Assembly (NCBI RefSeq): GCF_938039775.1
Contig: NZ_CALHTQ010000148.1
Span: 1-25,301 of the forward strand
DNA from: an uncultured Mogibacterium sp.
GTDB taxonomy: Bacteria > Bacillota_A > Clostridia > Peptostreptococcales > Anaerovoracaceae
Direction of reading: 5' to 3'
Length of the DNA stretch: 25,301 nt
Part shown: positions 7,934-15,173 of the stretch, one piece after another
How positions within the stretch are numbered: position 1 is the stretch's first letter
Layout of the letters: every line of letters starts with the position of its first letter
Program-made: the position numbers and the translations under genes
Notes under the pieces: model-generated
Told to the model about the DNA's origin: nothing
Database searches by the model: none
Seen by the model: only the letters and a program-made list of their open reading frames with translations

Positions 7934-7980
7934 AGCGGCGATTATCAACGCCATATCACATGCATTGGGCAATCACCGCT
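7934..7980 (-). terminator. First hairpin downstream of asnS
   Basis: On the minus strand AGCGGTGATT (7971-7980) pairs with AATCGCCGCT (7934-7943) over 10 bp with one G-U pair, with a 27-nt loop that can fold further (GCC with GGC). It is followed by TTTT. It lies 36 nt after the asnS stop. The short T-run makes it a weaker terminator than the hairpin at 7881-7920; the two may work together. Confidence 0.5.
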
Positions 7981-8016
7981 AAATCAATCTAATATGTAGT
8001 TTTATGCCTAGAAGCT

Positions 8017-9411
8017 TTAGAATTCAGCGTTCTTAGGTGTTCTTGGGAATGGAACTACATCTCTGATGTTGCTCATTCCTGTCAGGTACATAATCATTCT
8101 CTCGAAACCGAGTCCGTAGCCTGCATGCTTTACACCACCGTATCTACGAAGATCAACGTACCAATCGTAGAGTTCTCTGTTCATACCGATTTCATCCATT
8201 CTAGCCTCAAGGATGTCGAGCCTCTCTTCTCTCTGGCTGCCACCGATAATCTCCCCAACTCCTGGAACGAGCAGGTCACAAGCTGCAACAGTCTTGCCAT
8301 CGTCATTAAGCCTCATGTAGAATGCCTTGATTTCCTTCGGATAATCGATTACGAAGACAGGCTTCTTAAACACTTCTTCAGTTAGATATCTCTCGTGCTC
8401 AGTCTGTAGGTCAATTCCCCATTCAACAGGGAACTGGAAATCCTTGTCAGCCTTCTTGAGTATCTCAACTGCCTCTGTATAAGTAACTCTCTCGAAGTCT
8501 GAGTTAACTATATGGTGAAGTCTATCGAGCAATCCCTTGTCCACAAACTTGTTGAAGAATTCCATCTCCTCAGGCGCGTGTTCAAGCGTGTAGTTGATTA
8601 TGTATTTTACCATATCCTCTGCGACATCCATGTCATCAGCTAGGTCTGCAAACGCAATCTCTGGCTCGATCATCCAGAACTCAGATGCGTGTCTAGCTGT
8701 GTTGGAGTTCTCAGCACGGAAAGTTGGCCCGAATGTATAAATGTTTCTAAACGCAAGCGCCATCGCTTCGCCTTCGAGCTGTCCCGAAACTGTGAGGTTA
8801 GTCTCCTTACCAAAGAAGTCCTGCGAATAGTCGATAGAACCATCTTCGTTAGTTGGAGCATTGTTAAGGTCTAGTGTGGTAACCTTGAACATCTCGCCTG
8901 CACCCTCTGCGTCACTTCCTGTGATTATTGGAGCATGTACATATACGTAATCTCTCTCCTGGAAGAACTTATGAATCGCATAAGCCACGATACTGCGTAC
9001 TCTGAATACTGCAGAGAATGTGTTGCTTCTAGGACGAAGATGTGCGATTTCTCTAAGGTACTCCATGGTGTGACGCTTTTTCTGCAGCGGATAATCCGAT
9101 AGCGAATCAGCCTCAACAGTAATCTCTGTCGCCTTCAGTTCAAATGGTTGCTGTGCGCCAGGTGTAAGCTCAAGTACACCCTTAACCATTACACCTGCTG
9201 CGAGGTGCACCTTGGAAATCTCGTCATAGTTTGTAATCTTCGAAGCTTCGTACACAACCTGGAGAGGCGTGAAGAAGGTACCATCATTGAGTGAGATGAA
9301 ACCAAACTGATTGGATGCACGATTACCTCTCACCCAGCCTCTGACAACAATCTCTTTACCTGCATACTCTTCTCTGTTTCGGAAGAGTTCTCTGATCTCA
9401 ATATCTTTCAT
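8017..9411 (-). CDS. asnS: Asparaginyl-tRNA synthetase
   Basis: AsnRS charges tRNA-Asn with asparagine. The N-terminal OB-fold anticodon domain runs to about residue 100 ([19 protein letters not shown] near 21-39). It is followed by the class II catalytic core: [16 protein letters not shown] near 111-126, motif 2 [11 protein letters not shown] at 231-241, and motif 3 [13 protein letters not shown] near the end. The C-terminus [10 protein letters not shown] is typical of AsnRS rather than AspRS. I place the start at the ATG at 9411 (464 residues), directly behind AGGAAGGA, rather than at the upstream ATG at 9465 that adds 18 residues ([10 protein letters not shown]...) not seen in the family. 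It is a separate unit with its own promoter and two hairpins downstream. Confidence 0.97.
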   Translation of the reverse strand: MKDIEIRELFRNREEYAGKEIVVRGWVRGNRASNQFGFISLNDGTFFTPLQVVYEASKITNYDEISKVHLAAGVMVKGVLELTPGAQQPFELKATEITVEADSLSDYPLQKKRHTMEYLREIAHLRPRSNTFSAVFRVRSIVAYAIHKFFQERDYVYVHAPIITGSDAEGAGEMFKVTTLDLNNAPTNEDGSIDYSQDFFGKETNLTVSGQLEGEAMALAFRNIYTFGPTFRAENSNTARHASEFWMIEPEIAFADLADDMDVAEDMVKYIINYTLEHAPEEMEFFNKFVDKGLLDRLHHIVNSDFERVTYTEAVEILKKADKDFQFPVEWGIDLQTEHERYLTEEVFKKPVFVIDYPKEIKAFYMRLNDDGKTVAACDLLVPGVGEIIGGSQREERLDILEARMDEIGMNRELYDWYVDLRRYGGVKHAGYGLGFERMIMYLTGMSNIRDVVPFPRTPKNAEF

Positions 9412-9464
9412 TAGTATATCCTTCCTAATTTTCATTTTTCTCTCGCAAATGCACGAGCCTATCA

Positions 9465-9494
9465 ATTATATCACGTTTACATGTGATTTATCGA
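9465..9494 (-). promoter_or_regulatory. Likely asnS promoter
   Basis: On the minus strand a perfect TATAAT (9465-9470) lies 18 nt after TCGATA (9489-9494, four of six matches to TTGACA). The first transcribed base would fall near 9458, about 45 nt before the asnS ATG at 9411. This also argues against the 9465 start, which would overlap the -10 element. Confidence 0.6.
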
Positions 9495-9580
9495 GCATCT
9501 GAGCCATTTTATCGCTATTTGTATGTTATTTTTCGCTCTATGTGCAAACTTTTAAGACTTCACCCGAGGTCACTTAATAT

Positions 9581-9904
9581 CTATGCTATCTTCTCGACGC
9601 CACACTTGTAAGGCGCAACCGCATCAGCAAGTCTACTTAGCACTTCACCTGCAGTAAATGCTTCTGGATATCCAATCTTGAGGCTGATGCTCATGCAGCT
9701 CTCCCCTCTATCTATATCCAAGGTATCAACACTAGTTCTCTCTTCGCCTGCGATAAGGTTAATCTCAGAGTTGATTCCGTAAGGCTCTTTGTCGAAGAGC
9801 TTTAGGAACATGTCGTCGAACCTATTTGCTGTAACTGTGTATCCCCCTAATCTCTCGGGGAGTACCGGCATATTAACTTTAACTTTCATTTCTCTATTTC
9901 CCAT
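9581..9904 (-). CDS. Small hypothetical protein (weak M20 peptidase-like resemblance)
   Basis: A 107-residue protein starting MGNREMKVKV at the ATG at 9904, set by GGGTGGA a few bases upstream; a GTG at 9913 in the same frame, behind AAGGAAAAGG, is the other possible start. I cannot name the family. The stretch MSISLKIGYPEAFTAGEV, after a predicted loop and before a helix and VEK strand, resembles the strand-helix pattern of the dimerisation/lid domain of M20 dipeptidases (PepV-type), and DKEPYGINSE fits the same region. No catalytic metal-binding domain is present, so this is either a stand-alone fold or the remnant of a larger gene. It sits alone, 94 nt after the Imm26-like gene in the same direction and before asnS. 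Confidence 0.7.
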   Translation of the reverse strand: MGNREMKVKVNMPVLPERLGGYTVTANRFDDMFLKLFDKEPYGINSEINLIAGEERTSVDTLDIDRGESCMSISLKIGYPEAFTAGEVLSRLADAVAPYKCGVEKIA

Positions 9905-10007
9905 TATATCCACCCTTTTCCTTCAAAAAATCTGTCTTCTGTATAATACCCCTCTTCATCTCACTGATTCAAGAGATATAGCTAGGTATTGATTTTAATC
10001 CCTTATA

Positions 10008-10661
10008 TTAACAGTAATCAGGTATTTTATCTCCGCAAAGTATCTTTACGTATGTTCCGTAGGCTTCTGCAATTGGTCTACCGAGGTATATTTCAAGCTC
10101 CGGATTTACATTTTTCCCCAGAAGGCTACACAGGTATAGCCTCTCATTCAAGCCCGGGTACATCTCGACTGACATTGTTTCTACATTTTCCACCATCGGC
10201 CAATCTGTTTCTTTTAAATCAGGCTTGACCACCGTATGATAGAGTCCGCACGGCGCATTGTTCTTACTATTATCCACCATATCTCTTTCAACTAACGCAA
10301 GACGTGTACCGAGAATCACTACACTTCGCTTTACTCCATCGACGATAATTTCTCGAGTTCTGTGACCAAGCCCTTCGGTATGAATCCATCTGGTTGGAAG
10401 CTCGTAGTCAGAAAGTGGCTCTATACCTTTAATGCGCTCGATGGGACTGTGCGCTTTCCACTGGCGTGTAACCGCATGACAGAACAGCACCTTATCAGTT
10501 GACAAAGTCACATCTTCCCACGAGTTATCCTCGCTAAAGAGGTTAAAGAAAACCATGTATGGCGATTTTACCATCTGCGCCAAGATGTATCTCCCATCTC
10601 GAAGGCACACCGATATGACTTTCCCTTCTTTCCATGGAACAGACTTCTTCTTAGTTTCCAA
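10008..10661 (-). CDS. Imm26-like immunity protein (tentative)
   Basis: The N-terminal region (roughly residues 9-80), with KEGKVISVCLRDGRYILAQ followed by MVFFNLF, resembles the Imm26 family of predicted immunity proteins for polymorphic toxins. The C-terminal half (about 90-217) has no assignment that I can make. The protein is cytoplasmic-looking with no membrane segment. The start is odd. A GTG at 10670 lies inside the strong AGGAGGTG ribosome binding site and cannot be served by it, so I place the start at the TTG at 10661 (METKKKSVPW...), with normal spacing, for 217 residues. It follows the PH-like gene by 23 nt, so it is probably co-transcribed with that gene and the CbrC-family gene. 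No toxin gene is visible next to it. Confidence 0.72.
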   Translation of the reverse strand: METKKKSVPWKEGKVISVCLRDGRYILAQMVKSPYMVFFNLFSEDNSWEDVTLSTDKVLFCHAVTRQWKAHSPIERIKGIEPLSDYELPTRWIHTEGLGHRTREIIVDGVKRSVVILGTRLALVERDMVDNSKNNAPCGLYHTVVKPDLKETDWPMVENVETMSVEMYPGLNERLYLCSLLGKNVNPELEIYLGRPIAEAYGTYVKILCGDKIPDYC

Positions 10662-10684
10662 TATAGCCACCTCCTTCCCTTCAC

Positions 10685-11107
10685 TTATTTAATTTCGCGA
10701 ACCTTAACCTTATGCTTCTTGAGCTGTTTCTTAAGCTGAGCAAGCCTCTCGTCATTACCCTTGCTTTTTCCGACGAAAATCGACTTGCTTCTGCCTTTTT
10801 TCCTTACGAGCTCAATAAAGTACCTGTCACCATTCAGATGCCTTCCACGCACAAAATATATCTCAACCTCAGTGAGATCTTTCAAGGGAATCTCACGGCT
10901 GCCCGGAACAAATCCGCTGTGAATATATAAATTTCCATTTGAGATATGCATAGGTTCTGAAAACTTTCCGCCACTCCTGCTGACAATCATCAGCTTTCGC
11001 ACCATCGTGACAAGAACGATAGCCCCAACGATAAAAGCCACCGTCTTAAAGAGATTGTCATTCCACGTCGATTTTAGTCCAATCAAGAAATATTGATATA
11101 TCTTCAT
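10685..11107 (-). CDS. Small membrane protein with PH-like domain
   Basis: A 140-residue protein with one membrane segment (about 21-38, FKTVAFIVGAIVLVTMVR), followed by a beta-rich part (about 50-115). The order of strands, such as LYIHSGF, REIPLKDLTEVEIYF and RYFIELVRKK, ending in a basic helix, resembles the bacterial PH domain of small envelope proteins. The C-terminal helix is very lysine-rich (LKKQLKKHKVKVREIK). The domain would face the cytoplasm if the N-terminus is outside, but topology cannot be decided from this alone. GGAGGGAAG precedes the ATG. It lies between the CbrC-family gene (64-nt gap) and the Imm26-like gene (23-nt gap). Function unknown. Confidence 0.82.
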   Translation of the reverse strand: MKIYQYFLIGLKSTWNDNLFKTVAFIVGAIVLVTMVRKLMIVSRSGGKFSEPMHISNGNLYIHSGFVPGSREIPLKDLTEVEIYFVRGRHLNGDRYFIELVRKKGRSKSIFVGKSKGNDERLAQLKKQLKKHKVKVREIK

Positions 11108-11171
11108 TAATTACTTCCCTCCAAATCACCTTTCCTCTTCTGAGAAGGTGTTTTCATTTCACCCTTGCAAA

Positions 11172-12029
11172 TTAGCTCGCGTCGACATAGATGTGGTATT
11201 TTCCGCAGTGAAGACAGCGGAAGAGATACCCACAGAGGTCCCCATCCTTATACAGGTACTCCCTTATATCGGTGTATTCATGCCTCATCTCATACTCTTC
11301 AAGGACCTCGTCTGCGATGCCCATCTCCTCTAGCTCCTGCGTGCCGACTGTTCCTAGATATGCGCAGTAGTCATTACAGCAGGATAGCCAGTGCTCGCCT
11401 TGCCAGCTCAGGTAGCCAGGCGTTCTTTCAAATAGTTCCTTTGACTTCTCCACATCCACTTCGCCTTCCCATTCGGCATCTTGCACGAACTCAGCGTCGA
11501 ATTTCTTTGCAGCCTCTCCACTAGCTATACACTCTGGGCACAAATGCTCGACGTCTTCAACGCTGTAAGGGAACGAACTATAGTAGATAGTACTTTCTTT
11601 GCCACAGCAAGGGCATATTTCTGGCGGTCCTTCTTCAAAGCTTTCAGTTGCAAGCGGATCAGGATGATAGCGGAACTGCGGCAGCTTGCTTAGTTTCTTC
11701 TTATCTTCTGCAATCTGCTTTGGCGTCTTAGGCCTCTTTTCCGCGCCCCAATCTCCATGACCTTCTGCATCTGATTTAAGGGTAGCTAGCTTCTTAACCT
11801 GCTTCCTATCATTCTTATCAACTATTTCTAGCAACAAATTATATGCACTTTGCATCAGCGAAAGCGTTCTATATACATCGACGAGAACAGCCTTCGCATC
11901 TCTATCTCCAGCTTCTAGAAGCCTGTCCGAAAACTCATATAACGCTATCACCGACTCACGATTACCTTGCTTCGCCTCGTAAGCTCTTATCAATTCAGCA
12001 TACTCTTTTACATATGAATTCATACTCAC
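11172..12029 (-). CDS. CbrC-family protein (UPF0167)
   Basis: A 285-residue protein whose C-terminal two-thirds match the CbrC/UPF0167 pattern. A zinc-finger-like CPCCGKES leads to a CPECIASGEAA segment, then a region containing WQGEHWLSCCNDYCAYLG, and a last pair CLHCG near the C-terminus. In E. coli CbrC is linked to tolerance to colicin E2, but the family mechanism is unknown. The N-terminal third (about 1-100) is helical and absent from short family members; it probably is a separate helical domain. Several Cys pairs suggest bound zinc. AGGTGGAGTG lies before the ATG; a second ATG two codons later is possible. It is the first gene of the set running to the Imm26-like gene, with a TATAAT-like -10 upstream. 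Confidence 0.85.
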   Translation of the reverse strand: MSMNSYVKEYAELIRAYEAKQGNRESVIALYEFSDRLLEAGDRDAKAVLVDVYRTLSLMQSAYNLLLEIVDKNDRKQVKKLATLKSDAEGHGDWGAEKRPKTPKQIAEDKKKLSKLPQFRYHPDPLATESFEEGPPEICPCCGKESTIYYSSFPYSVEDVEHLCPECIASGEAAKKFDAEFVQDAEWEGEVDVEKSKELFERTPGYLSWQGEHWLSCCNDYCAYLGTVGTQELEEMGIADEVLEEYEMRHEYTDIREYLYKDGDLCGYLFRCLHCGKYHIYVDAS

Positions 12030-12073
12030 TCCACCTAAAAGTTCACTTTAAAAATTTGCGTTCATGCCCTTGA

Positions 12074-12079
12074 ATTATA
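12074..12079 (-). promoter_or_regulatory. Possible -10 element of the CbrC-family operon
   Basis: A perfect TATAAT on the minus strand 45 nt before the start codon of the CbrC-family gene. The -35 position holds only a poor match, so the promoter call rests on the -10 element and its position. Confidence 0.35.
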
Positions 12080-12124
12080 TCAGATATGGCCGCTAAAATA
12101 TAATAGATTGAGCTGCTAAATTCA

Positions 12125-12156
12125 TTGACTTTTATTAGCCTCGGTGGTAACATAAT
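12125..12156 (+). promoter_or_regulatory. Likely promoter of the thrS T-box transcript
   Basis: TTGACT (12125-12130) is a good -35. The -10 is uncertain: TAACAT (12148-12153) has 17-nt spacing, and CATAAT (12151-12156) is a better match with 20 nt. Either places the start about 10 nt before the T-box stem I. Confidence 0.5.
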
Positions 12157-12166
12157 TTATTATTAA

Positions 12167-12403
12167 AACGTTGACGAGGACAGTAGGTTCGCTTTAAGGC
12201 TTTGAGAGAGGGATGGGCGGTGAGATCATTCCAGCACGGGCGCTCTGAACACCACCTCCGAGTGGCACTAATCCTGCCCGCCTAGCCGCGTTAAAAGCTT
12301 CAAAGAGTGCTGGAGCAGAAGCTCCGGAAGATGGGTGGAACCACGAATACGAATGTATGCGTCCCTTCTGACAATTTGAATGTCGGAAGGGACTTTTTAT
12401 TTT
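12167..12403 (+). promoter_or_regulatory. T-box riboswitch for threonine (tRNA-Thr sensing) in front of thrS
   Basis: The leader has T-box parts in order. Stem I opens with TGACGAGGACAGTA and closes with CGTTA (12289-12293). The specifier loop TGAACACCACC gives the Thr codon ACC at 12251-12253, with a second ACC directly after it. Stem III GGAGC-AGAA-GCTCC is at 12312-12325. The T-box motif is GGGTGGAACCACG (12333-12345). The terminator is at 12361-12403. Uncharged tRNA-Thr would pair its anticodon with the specifier and its 3' NCCA end with the TGGA bulge, so that the antiterminator forms and thrS (and niaR) is read. TGGA predicts a U discriminator base in tRNA-Thr. The motif differs from the usual AGGGTGGNACCGCG by CACG for CGCG. 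Confidence 0.93.
12361..12403 (+). terminator. Attenuator terminator of the T-box
   Basis: GTCCCTTCTGACA (12361-12373) and TGTCGGAAGGGAC (12381-12393) form a 13-bp stem with one G-U pair around a 7-nt loop, followed by TTTTTATTTT. This is the OFF structure that competes with the antiterminator. Confidence 0.92.
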
Positions 12404-12431
12404 CCTTCCGCTAATGAAAGGAGTTCTTAAA

Positions 12432-14483
12432 ATGATTATTACACTAAAAGACGGTAGCAAAAAAGAATACGCTTCACCGATGTCCATAATCGACATCGCT
12501 AAGGACATAAGCGAGGGTCTCGCAAGAGCAGCTTGCGTTGGTGAAGTTGATGGAGAGGTATGCGACCTCAGAACTGTTGTGGATAAGGATGCTGAAGTTA
12601 ACATTCTAACTTTTGATTCTGATGCAGGAAAGCATGCGTACAGACACACATGTTCTCACGTTCTCGCAGAGGCTGTCAAGAATCTATATCCAGATTCCAA
12701 GATGACTATCGGTCCTTCAATTGAAAACGGCTTCTACTACGACTTTGACATGCCTGCTCTCACAAGAGAGGATCTCGATAAGATAGAGGCTGAGATGAAA
12801 AAAATCATCAAGAAGGGTGACGAAATCACTCGCTTCACACTACCTAGAGATGAAGCTATCAAGCTATTCGAAGAGAGAAGCGAACCATATAAGGTTGAGC
12901 TCATCGAAGATCTCCCAGAGGATGAGATTATTTCCTTCTATCAGCAGGGAGATTTTATCGAGCTCTGCGCAGGGCCACATCTGATGAGCACGAAGCAGAT
13001 TAAGGCATTTAAGCTAACCTCTAGTTCTGGTGCTTACTGGAGAGGTGACGAACACAACAAGATGCTCACTAGAATCTACGGTACTGCATTCAACAAGAAG
13101 GCCGATCTAGAAGAGTATCTTGAGTACCTAGCTGACATCAAGAACAGAGATCACAACAGGCTCGGACGTGAGATGGAACTGTTTACAACAGTAGATATCA
13201 TCGGACAAGGTCTACCTCTATTCCTACCTAAAGGAACTAAAATGATTCAGAAGCTGCAGCGCTGGATCGAAGACCTAGAAGATTATGAATGGGGTTACGT
13301 AAGAACGAGAACCCCTCTGATGGCAAAATCAACTCTTTACAAGATTTCAGACCACTGGTACCACTACAAGGATGGCATGTTCGTGTTCGGATACGACAAC
13401 ATCGATGAGCTGAACAATGCTGAAGATGCTACTCGCGAGATTAGAGGACTTGAGGACCTAAGTCTCATCGAGAACGATGCCGATGCAAATGCATTTGCAC
13501 TCCGCCCTATGACATGCCCATTCCAGTACTATGTATACAAGGCTAAGCAGCACAGCTATAGAGATCTACCTTACAGAATGGGAGAGACTTCTACTCTATT
13601 CCGCAACGAAGATTCCGGGGAAATGCACGGACTCACTAGAGTTCGTCAGTTCACGATTTCAGAGGGCCACCTCGTGTGCACACCTGAGCAGATTGATGAA
13701 GAGTTCAAAAACTGCGTAAAACTCGCTAAGTACTGTCTCACAACTCTAGGTCTAGACGGAGATGTTACATACAGAATGTCAAAGTGGGATCCAGAAAATC
13801 CAGGTAAATACCTCGGAACTGCTGAGGAATGGGATAAGGTTGAATCGGCAATGCGTGAGATTCTCGATGAAATCGGTCTCGATTACACAGAGGCTTCTGG
13901 CGAGGCCGCATTCTACGGACCTAAGCTCGACATTCAGGCAAGAAACGTGTATGGCAAGGAAGATACAATGATCACTATCCAGCTTGACATGTTCCTTGCT
14001 GAGAGATATGACATGTATTATATAGATAAGAATGGTGAGAAAAAGCGCCCATATATCATCCACCGCACATCGCTCGGCTGCTACGAGAGAACTCTTGCTT
14101 GGTTGATTGAAAAGTATTCAGGGAACTTCCCTACTTGGCTATGCGCAGAGCAGGTTAGAATCCTTCCTATCTCTGATAAGTATCAGGATTATGCCGAGGA
14201 AATCTTTGCTGAACTAAGAAGAAACGGCGTCGATGTTACAATTGACAGCAGCTCCGAGAGAATCGGCTACAAGATTAGAAAAGCCCAGATGGAGAAGCTA
14301 CCTTACATGCTAGTCGTTGGACAGCAGGAAGCTGAGAACCACACTGTTTCTGTTCGTTCGAGATTCGAAGGAGATGAAGGCAGCAAGCCTCTGAGCGAGT
14401 TTGTTAATTCAATCTGCGAGGAGATACGTACAAAAGCGATTAGAGAAAAGAAAGTCAGCGAAGAAGAAAAGAAAGATAAATAG
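12432..14483 (+). CDS. thrS: Threonyl-tRNA synthetase
   Basis: ThrRS charges tRNA-Thr and edits serine mistakes. Order of domains: TGS (about 1-60), editing domain (about 65-225) with His72 and His76 in HTCSH and Cys179 and His183 in CAGPH, the class II catalytic core (about 240-565), and the C-terminal anticodon-binding domain. The zinc ligands expected by comparison with E. coli are present as Cys362, His413 and His544. The start is the ATG at 12432, 8 nt behind GAAAGGAG; the upstream in-frame ATG at 12414 overlaps that site. At 683 residues it is about 40 longer than E. coli ThrRS, with an insertion near 320-355, and the usual NCPGH reads TCPFQ. Expression is set by the T-box leader. niaR follows after 35 nt with no terminator. 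Confidence 0.97.
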   Translation: MIITLKDGSKKEYASPMSIIDIAKDISEGLARAACVGEVDGEVCDLRTVVDKDAEVNILTFDSDAGKHAYRHTCSHVLAEAVKNLYPDSKMTIGPSIENGFYYDFDMPALTREDLDKIEAEMKKIIKKGDEITRFTLPRDEAIKLFEERSEPYKVELIEDLPEDEIISFYQQGDFIELCAGPHLMSTKQIKAFKLTSSSGAYWRGDEHNKMLTRIYGTAFNKKADLEEYLEYLADIKNRDHNRLGREMELFTTVDIIGQGLPLFLPKGTKMIQKLQRWIEDLEDYEWGYVRTRTPLMAKSTLYKISDHWYHYKDGMFVFGYDNIDELNNAEDATREIRGLEDLSLIENDADANAFALRPMTCPFQYYVYKAKQHSYRDLPYRMGETSTLFRNEDSGEMHGLTRVRQFTISEGHLVCTPEQIDEEFKNCVKLAKYCLTTLGLDGDVTYRMSKWDPENPGKYLGTAEEWDKVESAMREILDEIGLDYTEASGEAAFYGPKLDIQARNVYGKEDTMITIQLDMFLAERYDMYYIDKNGEKKRPYIIHRTSLGCYERTLAWLIEKYSGNFPTWLCAEQVRILPISDKYQDYAEEIFAELRRNGVDVTIDSSSERIGYKIRKAQMEKLPYMLVVGQQEAENHTVSVRSRFEGDEGSKPLSEFVNSICEEIRTKAIREKKVSEEEKKDK

Positions 14484-14518
14484 TCAAATTAGCAAGAGAA
14501 GGTAACGGAGGATTTATC

Positions 14519-15028
14519 ATGCAGAGAGAGAAGCGCAAAGACAACATAATACGGAGATTACAGTCTTCAGACGAACCTGTAAGCGCTTCCTCTCTGGCGA
14601 AAGAGTTCGGAGTAAGCAGACAAATTATCGTTGGAGACATCGCTATTCTCAGGGCTGAAGGTCATGATATTAGTTCGACCCCTCGTGGATACGTGCTCCC
14701 TCAGCTTGGGACTACTCCAGTCTATAGAATCGCTTGTAAACACGATTCATCTAAAATTCTAGAAGAACTTAATGCGATTGTTGACTGCGGTGGCACCTTG
14801 CTTGATGTAAGTGTTGAGCATCCAATATACGGTGAGCTGGTTGGCAACCTACATATAGCAAACAGACTTGATGCAAAGGAGTTCGCAGATAAGATTATTG
14901 AGAGCAATGCCCCTCCACTATCACTTCTCACAGACGGGATTCACTTGCATGCTATCACGTGTAGGGATGAGATCGCACTTGAGCGAATAAAGGATAAACT
15001 TCGTTCAATAGGGATACTCTTCGAGTAA
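14519..15028 (+). CDS. niaR: NiaR (YrxA) nicotinate-responsive repressor
   Basis: A 169-residue repressor. The N-terminal winged helix (about 1-60) has the recognition-helix stretch FGVSRQIIVGDIAILR at 30-45. The C-terminal 3H domain (about 68-169) binds metal and nicotinate through conserved histidines, here His75, His101, His112, His142 and His144. NiaR turns off genes for NAD synthesis and niacin uptake when nicotinic acid is plentiful. Strong CGGAGGATT site before the ATG. It is read from the thrS T-box transcript. The next gene has a 30-bp palindrome in its promoter, a likely NiaR site. Confident family call. Confidence 0.93.
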   Translation: MQREKRKDNIIRRLQSSDEPVSASSLAKEFGVSRQIIVGDIAILRAEGHDISSTPRGYVLPQLGTTPVYRIACKHDSSKILEELNAIVDCGGTLLDVSVEHPIYGELVGNLHIANRLDAKEFADKIIESNAPPLSLLTDGIHLHAITCRDEIALERIKDKLRSIGILFE

Positions 15029-15098
15029 ATGATAAAAATTTTTTAACGGGTTAACAGTTTATTTTTAAGCAGCATTTGATGTTTTCTTTATTTTCATA

Positions 15099-15127
15099 TT
15101 GACTTTTCACAGAGCCTCTTTTAATGT
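15099..15127 (+). promoter_or_regulatory. Likely promoter of the PfoR-like gene
   Basis: TTGACT (15099-15104) with a 17-nt spacer to a weak TAATGT (15122-15127); an alternative pairing is TTTCAC (15105-15110) with TATATA (15127-15132), spacing 16. In both cases the -10 or start region falls on the palindrome that follows. Confidence 0.5.
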
Positions 15128-15156
15128 ATATACATGTGTCATGACACCTGTATATA
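15127..15156 (+). promoter_or_regulatory. Near-perfect 30-bp palindrome, probable NiaR operator
   Basis: Fourteen of 15 base pairs match around the centre CATG (15140-15143); the only mismatch is T15135 with C15148. The inner core GTGTCATGACAC is a perfect 12-bp palindrome. It lies over the -10/start region of the PfoR-like gene and 18 nt before its start codon, and directly after niaR. A repressor dimer bound here would block transcription. That NiaR is the binder is inferred from adjacency. Confidence 0.75.
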
Positions 15157-15173
15157 GTTAGGAGGCTTTTTTA

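Noticed and set aside
11108..11171. CACCTT...AAGGTG hairpin between the CbrC-family and PH-like genes
   Set aside because: It has a short stem, bulges and no T-run, so it is not a terminator; it lies near the ribosome binding site but does not cover it.
12099..12104. Plus-strand TATAAT upstream of the T-box
   Set aside because: No -35 at a usable distance; the TTGACT at 12125 fits thrS better.
12194..12649. Minus-strand frame across the T-box and start of thrS
   Set aside because: It is antisense to a riboswitch and a conserved gene start, and its peptide is low complexity.
15029..15098. Hairpin candidate TTAACGGGTTAA after niaR
   Set aside because: The stem has five pairs with a two-base loop; too weak to call a terminator.
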